From positions 1 to 6,134 of the forward strand of contig JAAZUX010000050.1 in the NCBI GenBank assembly GCA_018623955.1: 6,134 nt of DNA, in the 5' to 3' direction. Numbering within the stretch: the first letter of the stretch is position 1; every line of letters starts with the position of its first letter. Position numbers and translations under genes: made by a program. The stretch is from Flavobacteriaceae bacterium. GTDB lineage: Bacteria > Bacteroidota > Bacteroidia > Flavobacteriales > Flavobacteriaceae. The notes beneath the pieces were generated by a model that saw only the letters and a program-made list of their open reading frames with translations, was not told where the DNA came from and ran no database searches. This document shows positions 1 through 5,715 of this stretch, in pieces.

Positions 1-255
1 ACCCAATGATTTGGCCATTTCAATTTGAGCTACCGTTGTTTTAACTTCCTCAGGCGTATAGACAAAGTTTCCCCGCCTAGGACGAATCAAAACGTGAACA
101 GGAATGGGAGAGTGATTTAATACGTATTCAAGAAATTTTGGAGAGGGTGTCAATCCATCTTCTAATAAGTTTTCACAAAGTTCCAATCGTGATGCCCCCC
201 CATTAATGGCATTGTACAGGGAAGTTTTGGAAGTACAACAGATTTCAATTATCAA
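1..255 (-). CDS. cutC: CutC family protein, N-terminal part (runs off left edge)
   Basis: The first 85 codons of a CutC-family TIM-barrel protein are present; the rest lies beyond base 1. The translation opens with LIIEICCTSKTSLYNAINGG, followed by GASRLELCENLLEDGLTPSP and, at residues 53-66, VHVLIRPRRGNFVY. These match the conserved CutC blocks (E. coli: LLEICCYS, GADRVELC, GGLTPSLG, IRPRGGDFCY) in order and spacing. CutC was first linked to copper tolerance in E. coli, but its biochemical role is unsettled. There is no ATG between the upstream in-frame stop (about base 312) and the conserved EICC block. TTG at 255-253 is the best start because it places the N terminus as in relatives, though no Shine-Dalgarno sequence precedes it. 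The gene is divergent from the operon starting at 400. From memory, cutC in Bacteroidota is often near glycosylasparaginase and hexosaminidase genes; that could make it part of this glycan locus, but this was not checked. Confidence 0.85.
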   Translation of the reverse strand, partial: MIIEICCTSKTSLYNAINGGASRLELCENLLEDGLTPSPKFLEYVLNHSPIPVHVLIRPRRGNFVYTPEEVKTTVAQIEMAKSLG

Positions 256-399
256 GAAAAATATTTTTATTGTTAATGATGTAATTTTAGTACAATTTGA
301 CTGTTTTTTCTAATTTCAAACCATAATTTTTGATCAAATTTTAATTAAATACACCTATATTTACGAGCATCAAACAACACTTTATAATCTTGCCAATTA
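256..399. promoter_or_regulatory. Divergent AT-rich intergenic region with candidate promoter
   Basis: This 144-base gap separates the minus-strand cutC-like gene from the plus-strand operon and is strongly AT-rich, so it should hold promoters for both. On the plus strand TATATTTA at 356-363 matches the Bacteroidota -7 element TAnnTTTG at all but the last base. A TTTTTG at about 327-332 could be the -33 element, although the spacing (23 bases) is slightly longer than the usual 19-21. That would give a leader of about 30 bases before the ATG at 400. No clear operator palindrome, riboswitch or convincing minus-strand promoter was found. The promoter assignment is tentative. Confidence 0.35.
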
Positions 400-2316
400 A
401 TGAAACAGGAAAAAATTTTATATCAGTTTCCGGGGGCTTTCGAAGAATACCGATTTGAAAAACTACACAATGTTACTTTCGACTCCTCTTTTTCGGGCTC
501 TGAGGCAGTAGCTGATGAAATAGCTTCACTTATCAAAGAAAAACAAGCCAATGGATTGCCATGTGTTTTGGGATTGGCAACAGGTTCATCTCCTATCAGT
601 GTATACAATCAGTTGATCAAACTCCACCAGGAGGAAGGCTTGAGTTTTAAAAATGTGATCACTTTTAACCTTGATGAATATTATGGGCTAGAACCCAACG
701 ACATCAACAGTTATCACTTTTTTATGCATGAAAATCTTTTTGATCACATTGATATTCCTGCCGAAAACATCAACATTCCCTCCGGCATCCTTGAACCCAA
801 AAAAGTAAGGGACTATTGCAAAGCCTATGAAAAAAAGATAGCTGACCTGGGAGGGCTCGATTTTCAATTGTTGGGGATTGGAAGAACCGGGCATGTCGGT
901 TTCAATGAGCCGGGCTCTAATATCAACTCACAAACCCGTTTGGTGACCCTAGATCATCTCACGCGATATGATGCTGCAGGAGCTTTTTATGGCATTGAAA
1001 ATGTTCCCAGTAAGGCCATCACCATGGGGATTAAAACCATTCTTTCGGCCAAGCGTATTGTCCTTTTGGCCTGGGGAATCAATAAAAGTGAAATCATTCA
1101 AAAAGCGGTAGAAGGGGCCTTAACTCCTAATATACCCACCACCTACCTTCAAGAACATCACAATACTACTTTAGTTTTGGACCATCAGGCAGCTTCGGGA
1201 TTGACTCGAATTAAAACGCCTTGGATCACCGGAAACTGTGATTGGAGTGACCTTTCCAATCAATGCAAAGCGGTTTATTGGTTGTGCGAAAAAACAGACA
1301 AATCCATTTTAAAACTAACAGAGGAAGACTACAATCAAAACGGAATGTCGGAGCTTTTGATCTTAGAGGGTAACTATTATGACCTCAACATCAAAATGTT
1401 CAATCGTTTACAAAATACCATCACGGGTTGGCCAGGAGGAAAACCCGATGCCGATGACAGTAATCGTCCTGAGCGTGCCCTGCCTGAGAAAAAAAGATCT
1501 ATTATTTTCAGTCCCCATCCCGATGACGATGTCATTTCAATGGGAGGTACCTTTGATCGGTTGGTTGCCCAAGGGCATGAGGTCCATGTGGCCTACCAAA
1601 CATCTGGAAACATTGCCGTATCTGATGACGAGGCACTAAAGTATATTGAGGTTGTTTCTGACATCAGCGATGATCTCTCCGTCTATGAAGATTTGAAAAA
1701 GGAGTTGTTGCACAAAGAAAAAAACACCATGGATTCTTTGGCTTTGAGAAAGCTAAAAGGAACCATCAGAAAAAGAGAGTCTTTGGCAGCCACGCGTTAT
1801 ATCGGAATCCCCGATCATCAAGTCCACTTCCTAAATCTTCCTTTTTATGAGAGTGGTAAAATCAAGAAAAACCCACCTTCACAAGAGGATATTGACATTA
1901 CCAACCAATTGATAGAAACGGTGAAGCCTCACCAAATCTTTGCGGCCGGTGATCTGGCTGATCCCCACGGAACCCACCGCATTTGTCTGAACATACTCTT
2001 TGATTCCATAAATCAACTCAAGTCAGAGTCCTTTATGAACGACTGTTGGGTATGGCTCTACAGGGGAGCTTGGCAAGAATTCGAAGTGCACGAAATCGAA
2101 ATGGCCGTTCCCATGAGTCCCGACCAAGTTTTACGAAAGCGCAAAGCGATATTTTATCACCAATCCCAGAAGGACAGTGTTATGTTTCAAGGCAGTGACG
2201 ACCGTGAATTTTGGGTGCGGGCCGAGGACAGAAATCGTTTGAGTGCAAAACGTTACAGAGATCTGGGTCTCTCTGATTATCAGGCAATGGAGTTGTTCCA
2301 GCGCTACCATTTTTAA
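400..2316 (+). CDS. NagB-like / PIG-L (LmbE) deacetylase fusion protein
   Basis: A 638-residue, probably cytoplasmic, two-domain protein with no signal peptide. Residues about 25-265 are a glucosamine-6-phosphate deaminase (NagB) fold: LGLATGSSP (57-65, phosphate loop), FNLDEYYGL (89-97, with D92 matching E. coli Asp72) and GIGRTGHVGFNEP (159-171). H165 and E170 match E. coli His143 and Glu148, but T163 replaces catalytic Asp141. Residues about 266-365 are a linker region unlike either domain. Residues about 366-600 are a PIG-L/LmbE zinc deacetylase domain with IIFSPHPDDD (368-377) and the second metal site DPHGTHR (521-527). The PIG-L family removes acetyl groups from GlcNAc derivatives, so the fusion fits deacetylation of a GlcNAc phosphate coupled to NagB-type chemistry. 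Same-architecture proteins of about 640-660 residues are widespread in Bacteroidota and annotated, from memory, as glucosamine-6-phosphate deaminase-like (e.g. B. thetaiotaomicron BT_0258). ATG 400 is the first start after an in-frame stop at 385-387. It is the first gene of the operon. The nagB symbol is withheld because of the Asp-to-Thr change. Confidence 0.93.
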   Translation: MKQEKILYQFPGAFEEYRFEKLHNVTFDSSFSGSEAVADEIASLIKEKQANGLPCVLGLATGSSPISVYNQLIKLHQEEGLSFKNVITFNLDEYYGLEPNDINSYHFFMHENLFDHIDIPAENINIPSGILEPKKVRDYCKAYEKKIADLGGLDFQLLGIGRTGHVGFNEPGSNINSQTRLVTLDHLTRYDAAGAFYGIENVPSKAITMGIKTILSAKRIVLLAWGINKSEIIQKAVEGALTPNIPTTYLQEHHNTTLVLDHQAASGLTRIKTPWITGNCDWSDLSNQCKAVYWLCEKTDKSILKLTEEDYNQNGMSELLILEGNYYDLNIKMFNRLQNTITGWPGGKPDADDSNRPERALPEKKRSIIFSPHPDDDVISMGGTFDRLVAQGHEVHVAYQTSGNIAVSDDEALKYIEVVSDISDDLSVYEDLKKELLHKEKNTMDSLALRKLKGTIRKRESLAATRYIGIPDHQVHFLNLPFYESGKIKKNPPSQEDIDITNQLIETVKPHQIFAAGDLADPHGTHRICLNILFDSINQLKSESFMNDCWVWLYRGAWQEFEVHEIEMAVPMSPDQVLRKRKAIFYHQSQKDSVMFQGSDDREFWVRAEDRNRLSAKRYRDLGLSDYQAMELFQRYHF

Positions 2317-2373
2317 TTTTCACCTTAAAAAAATATTATTATAGAAATCATTGAAAATCAAAAAAAATACGAT

Positions 2374-4059
2374 GTGGTGATTGTCGGATCTGGTGCTGGC
2401 GGAGGGATGGCCACAAAAGTTCTGGCCGATGCTGGGCTTAAGGTGGCAGTGGTGGAAGCAGGTCCTTTTTTTGACCCTGCCAGCCCTGAACAACAAACCC
2501 AATTCAAATGGTCCTATGAGTCTCCCAGAAGAGGGGCCTCCAACAAAAGACCTTTTGGTGATTTTGATGCGGCCTACGGAGGCTGGGAAATCGAGGGCGA
2601 ACCCTACACCCATAAGGGGAATACCAAATTCGATTGGTTTCGTTCCCGAATGCTTGGAGGGCGAACCAATCACTGGGGAAGGATTTCTTTGCGGTTTGGC
2701 CCCCGGGATTTTAAAAGCAAAGACCGTGATGGTTTGGGTGAAAATTGGCCCATAGGTTATGATGACCTAAAACCCTATTACGATAAAGTGGATCAACTCA
2801 TTGGTGTTTTTGGAACCAAGGAAAATATTCCCAATGAACCGGATGGTTTTTTTCTTCCTCCTCCAAAACCAAGATTGCACGAACTCTATTTCATCAAAGG
2901 AGCAAAAAAGTCTAAAGTTCCTGTTATTCCTGCCAGGCTTTCAGTTTTAACAAAACGGATCAACAACGACCGTGGTGTCTGTTTTTATTGTGGCCAGTGT
3001 AATCGATCCTGTTCGGTCTATGCCGATTTTTCTGCAGGCTCTTGTCTGATCTTTCCCGCCCAAAAAAGCGGAGGCCAAGTCGATCTATACGTCAACAGCA
3101 TGGTCAAAGAGGTCACTGTTGATGAAAATGGAAAAGCAACAGGGGTCAACTACGTCAGCAAAGATGACAAAAGAGAATACAGTATTAAAGGTAGGGTGGT
3201 CATTTTGGCGGCCTCGGCTTGCAGTACTGCTAGAATTTTATTAAACTCAAAAAGCTCACAACACCCCAATGGCTTGGGAAATTCGAGTGATCTGGTAGGT
3301 AAATATCTACATGATTCTACAGGAGCAGACCGCATGGCTTTTATCCCCGATTTGATGAATCGCAAGCGATACAATGAAGATGGTGTGGGAGGAATGCACG
3401 TTTATACCCCTTGGTGGTTGGACAACAAAAATCTGAATTTTCCCAGAGGATATCACCTTGAGGTATGGGGAGGTATGTCCATGCCTTCCTATGGATTTGG
3501 CTTTGATCCCAATATGTTTAACAAATTTTTTGGAGAAAAAGTGGGGGGCTATGGAGACCACCTCCGTGCCGATGTAAAAAAATACTACGGTTCTTTGGTC
3601 GGGCTCTCCGGTAGGGGAGAATCCATCGCTATGAAAGACAATTATTGTGAGATTGATCCCAATACCGTGGATGAGTATGGCATACCCGTTTTGCGTTTCA
3701 ATTATAGTTGGTCAGATTTTGAAAAAAAGCAGGCCGTTCACATGCACGATACTTTCGAAGAAATCTTTGAAAATATGGGAGGTATAGTCTTGGGGGAAAA
3801 GCCCGGTGCAAACAAAGACTTTGGTCTTCATACCCCAGGAAGAATCATCCACGAAGTAGGCACTACCCGTATGGGGAGTGATCCAAAAACTTCGGTGGTT
3901 AATGAATTTGAACGCTTGCACGATGTAGAAAATGTGTTTGTCGTTGATGCGGGTCCTTTTGTGTCACAGGCAGATAAAAACCCTACTTGGACCATTATGG
4001 CGCTCTCTTGGAGAACTTCTGAATTTATCATTGAGGAATTAAAAAAACAAAATATCTAA
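2374..4059 (+). CDS. GMC-family FAD-dependent dehydrogenase, large subunit
   Basis: A flavoprotein sugar/alcohol dehydrogenase of the gluconate 2-dehydrogenase / glucoside 3-dehydrogenase large-subunit type (GMC oxidoreductase). Numbering from GTG 2374: the FAD Rossmann motif VGSGAGGGMATKVLADAG is at 4-21 and VAVVEAG at 24-30; RMLGGRTNHWGRISLRF at 92-108 is the second FAD/active-site segment; VVILAASACSTARILL is at 275-290. The C-terminal domain has HEVGTTRMG (493-501), where H493 fits the catalytic base, and DAGPFVSQADKNPTWTIMAL (525-544), where N536 fits the second catalytic position. A cysteine cluster CFYCGQCNRSC lies at 203-213 and may bind an Fe-S centre. There is no signal peptide; the next gene encodes the partner subunit 3 bases downstream. 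Start problem: the frame is open back to TAA at 2326-2328, and the translation just upstream (IIENQKKYD) completes the normal first beta strand, but it has no ATG, GTG or TTG. GTG 2374 is the only standard start near the fold, yet true initiation may be at a near-cognate ATT around 2335-2340. Substrate unknown; a sugar or glycoside is likely from context. Confidence 0.9.
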   Translation: MVIVGSGAGGGMATKVLADAGLKVAVVEAGPFFDPASPEQQTQFKWSYESPRRGASNKRPFGDFDAAYGGWEIEGEPYTHKGNTKFDWFRSRMLGGRTNHWGRISLRFGPRDFKSKDRDGLGENWPIGYDDLKPYYDKVDQLIGVFGTKENIPNEPDGFFLPPPKPRLHELYFIKGAKKSKVPVIPARLSVLTKRINNDRGVCFYCGQCNRSCSVYADFSAGSCLIFPAQKSGGQVDLYVNSMVKEVTVDENGKATGVNYVSKDDKREYSIKGRVVILAASACSTARILLNSKSSQHPNGLGNSSDLVGKYLHDSTGADRMAFIPDLMNRKRYNEDGVGGMHVYTPWWLDNKNLNFPRGYHLEVWGGMSMPSYGFGFDPNMFNKFFGEKVGGYGDHLRADVKKYYGSLVGLSGRGESIAMKDNYCEIDPNTVDEYGIPVLRFNYSWSDFEKKQAVHMHDTFEEIFENMGGIVLGEKPGANKDFGLHTPGRIIHEVGTTRMGSDPKTSVVNEFERLHDVENVFVVDAGPFVSQADKNPTWTIMALSWRTSEFIIEELKKQNI

Positions 4060-4062
4060 GTC

Positions 4063-4761
4063 ATGGACAGAAGAGAAAGCATAAAAGCCATGATGTTGGG
4101 GTCTTTTGGGACCGGGCTGCTACTGCAAAGTTGTGTGGATACCACTTCACAGCAATTACAAGATAAAATATGGAAATACCAATACGGTAGAACCCCTAAT
4201 GAAGCCGCTCACGACCAAAAGCTTTTGGGACAACAATTTTTTGATGAAAAAGAAATGGAGTTGATCACCCGACTGGCCAACTTAATACTACCACCTCATG
4301 AAAATGGCTCAATTGAACAAGCCGAGGTTCCTGGATTTATAGAATTTATAGTCAAGGATATTTCATCGCTTCAAAAACCCCTTCAAACCGGATTAAAATG
4401 GCTCGAGCAAGAATCCAAAAAACTATATGGAAACCCATTTACAGATTGTTCTGAAGTGAATCAAAAATCAATATTAGATTCCATTGCATATGAAATTGAG
4501 GATGTTGAGGAACAACCACAGGGGGTCGCATTTTTCTCTTTGATAAGAGATTTGGTTGTAACGGGCTATTTTACCTCAGCGGTTGGGTTAAAAGATCTCG
4601 GTTATGTGGGTAATTCCCCCAATGTTTGGGACGGTGTGCCGGACCAGGTATTGAAAGAGCACGATGTGGCTTATGACGAGGCATGGTTGGCCAAGTGTGT
4701 CAATCAGAATACACGCAACGAAATTGCTAAATGGGATGAAAATGGTAAATTAATAAATTAA
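4063..4761 (+). CDS. Gluconate 2-dehydrogenase subunit 3 family lipoprotein
   Basis: A 232-residue small subunit of a membrane-bound flavin dehydrogenase (Gluconate_2-dh3 family, PF13618 by motif recognition). The N terminus MDRRESIKAMMLG has a twin-arginine motif (R3-R4), then a short hydrophobic stretch and a lipobox LQSC with C24 as the lipidation residue, so the protein is probably a Tat-exported lipoprotein. The family core is seen in FFDEKEMELITRLANLILPP (59-78), the PGFIEFIVKD segment (90-99) and FFSLIRDLVVTGYFTSAVG (157-175), ending in LGYVGNSPNVWDGVP (179-193). In related dehydrogenases the small subunit carries the only export signal and brings the folded large subunit with it. The signal-less GMC protein directly upstream (3-base gap) fits that arrangement. 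The protein has no catalytic motif of its own. ATG 4063 is preceded by only an A-rich sequence, normal for Bacteroidota. Confidence 0.9.
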   Translation: MDRRESIKAMMLGSFGTGLLLQSCVDTTSQQLQDKIWKYQYGRTPNEAAHDQKLLGQQFFDEKEMELITRLANLILPPHENGSIEQAEVPGFIEFIVKDISSLQKPLQTGLKWLEQESKKLYGNPFTDCSEVNQKSILDSIAYEIEDVEEQPQGVAFFSLIRDLVVTGYFTSAVGLKDLGYVGNSPNVWDGVPDQVLKEHDVAYDEAWLAKCVNQNTRNEIAKWDENGKLIN

Positions 4762-4773
4762 AACTCAAATATC

Positions 4774-5706
4774 ATGAACAGAAAACAATTTTTATCACTT
4801 GCTGGAGTTTCAACATTAGGATTGGTATTTCCAGCTCCAATCTTTTCAAGTGAGAAGGACGCAAAAAACAAAATCTCCTTGGCCCAGTGGTCCATGAACA
4901 GATCTTTTTTTTCCGGAAAAAAAGATGCCCATGACTTTGCCGTTTATGCCGCTAATATGGGATTTGCAGGAGTCGAGTTTGTCAATCAATTTTATTTTGA
5001 CCAACTCAAAAATGGAACCACTTCCAGTAAAAACGTCAGTAGTTTGGCCAAAACCCTCAATTCACGTGCAAAAGACAACAACATCACCAATGTTTTGATC
5101 ATGGTTGATTTGGAGGGTAACCTTGCAGATACTTCATCTAAAGAAATCAAGACTGCGATCGAACAACACAAAAAATGGGTTGAGTTGGCTGCCGAGACTG
5201 GTTGTCATTCCATTAGAGTAAATCTCTCCGGGGAAAAAGATCCCAAAAGGTGGATCGATAAGTCTGTAGAAGGTCTGACCGGACTGTGTGGGTTTGCTAA
5301 AACCATGGGCATTAATATTATTGTTGAAAATCATGGCGGGTTGTCTTCTAACGCCAGTTTGTTGGCACAAGTCATGAAAAAAACCAATTTGGACAATTGT
5401 GGAACCCTTCCGGATTTTGGAAATTTTTGTATTGCCCACAGTTGGGGGAACGATCCCAGTTGCGAAGAATGGTACGATATGTACAAAGGGGTTGCAGAAT
5501 TGATGCCTTATGCCAAATCGGTAAGTGCCAAATCCTATGATTTTGACGACAATGGAAATGAAACCAAAATCGATTATGCCAAAATGATGAAGATCGTAAA
5601 ACAAAACAACTACGATGGATTTATTGGTGTAGAATACGAAGGCAGTCGCTTGGGTGAAAATGAAGGTATTTTGGCTACCAAAAAACTAATTCAACGCTTA
5701 CTATAA
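4774..5706 (+). CDS. Exported xylose-isomerase-like TIM-barrel protein
   Basis: A 310-residue sugar phosphate isomerase/epimerase-like protein (AP endonuclease 2 / xylose-isomerase-like TIM barrel, PF01261 by motif recognition). The N terminus MNRKQFLSLAGVSTLGLVFP has an RK pair followed by a hydrophobic stretch and a likely cleavage zone near residues 21-27, so export (Tat-like or Sec) is expected. Barrel motifs: ISLAQWSM (34-41, first strand), MGFAGVEFVN (62-71), SIRVNLSG (146-153), IIVENHGG (182-189, metal ligand E185), LPDFGNF (212-218, ligand D214), SVSAKSYDFD (249-258) and GVEYEGSRLGENEGI (285-299, ligand E287). The third metal position, usually His in VHxK motifs, is Ser here (S251), which seems typical of this Bacteroidota/Planctomycetes subfamily. 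It is 12 bases downstream of the small-subunit gene. Proteins of this family near GMC dehydrogenases are thought to act on keto-sugars; the exact reaction here is not known. ATG 4774 gives a complete signal peptide. Confidence 0.88.
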   Translation: MNRKQFLSLAGVSTLGLVFPAPIFSSEKDAKNKISLAQWSMNRSFFSGKKDAHDFAVYAANMGFAGVEFVNQFYFDQLKNGTTSSKNVSSLAKTLNSRAKDNNITNVLIMVDLEGNLADTSSKEIKTAIEQHKKWVELAAETGCHSIRVNLSGEKDPKRWIDKSVEGLTGLCGFAKTMGINIIVENHGGLSSNASLLAQVMKKTNLDNCGTLPDFGNFCIAHSWGNDPSCEEWYDMYKGVAELMPYAKSVSAKSYDFDDNGNETKIDYAKMMKIVKQNNYDGFIGVEYEGSRLGENEGILATKKLIQRLL

Positions 5707-5715
5707 TACAAATAT

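Noticed and set aside
381..392. TTTATAATCTTG, resembling a sigma-70 -10 box just before the first gene of the operon
   Set aside because: It lies only about 8 bases before the ATG, which would leave no leader, and Bacteroidota promoters use TAnnTTTG; the upstream 356-363 element fits better.
1379..1639. 86-codon plus-strand open frame overlapping the PIG-L domain in another frame
   Set aside because: It lies fully inside a well-conserved coding region and its translation is of low-complexity, frame-shifted type.
2309..2332. AT-only inverted repeat (TTTTTAA ... TTAAAAA) around the stop of the NagB-like/PIG-L gene
   Set aside because: The stem has no G-C pairs and an 8-base loop, and it overlaps the stop codon; too weak for a terminator, and the next gene begins at once.
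2320..2673. 117-codon antisense open frame at the start of the GMC gene
   Set aside because: It is antisense to the FAD-binding motif region, and its translation shows no recognisable domain.
5134..5604. 156-codon antisense open frame within the TIM-barrel gene
   Set aside because: The plus strand there encodes conserved barrel motifs; the antisense translation resembles no recognised family and has no promoter or start context.
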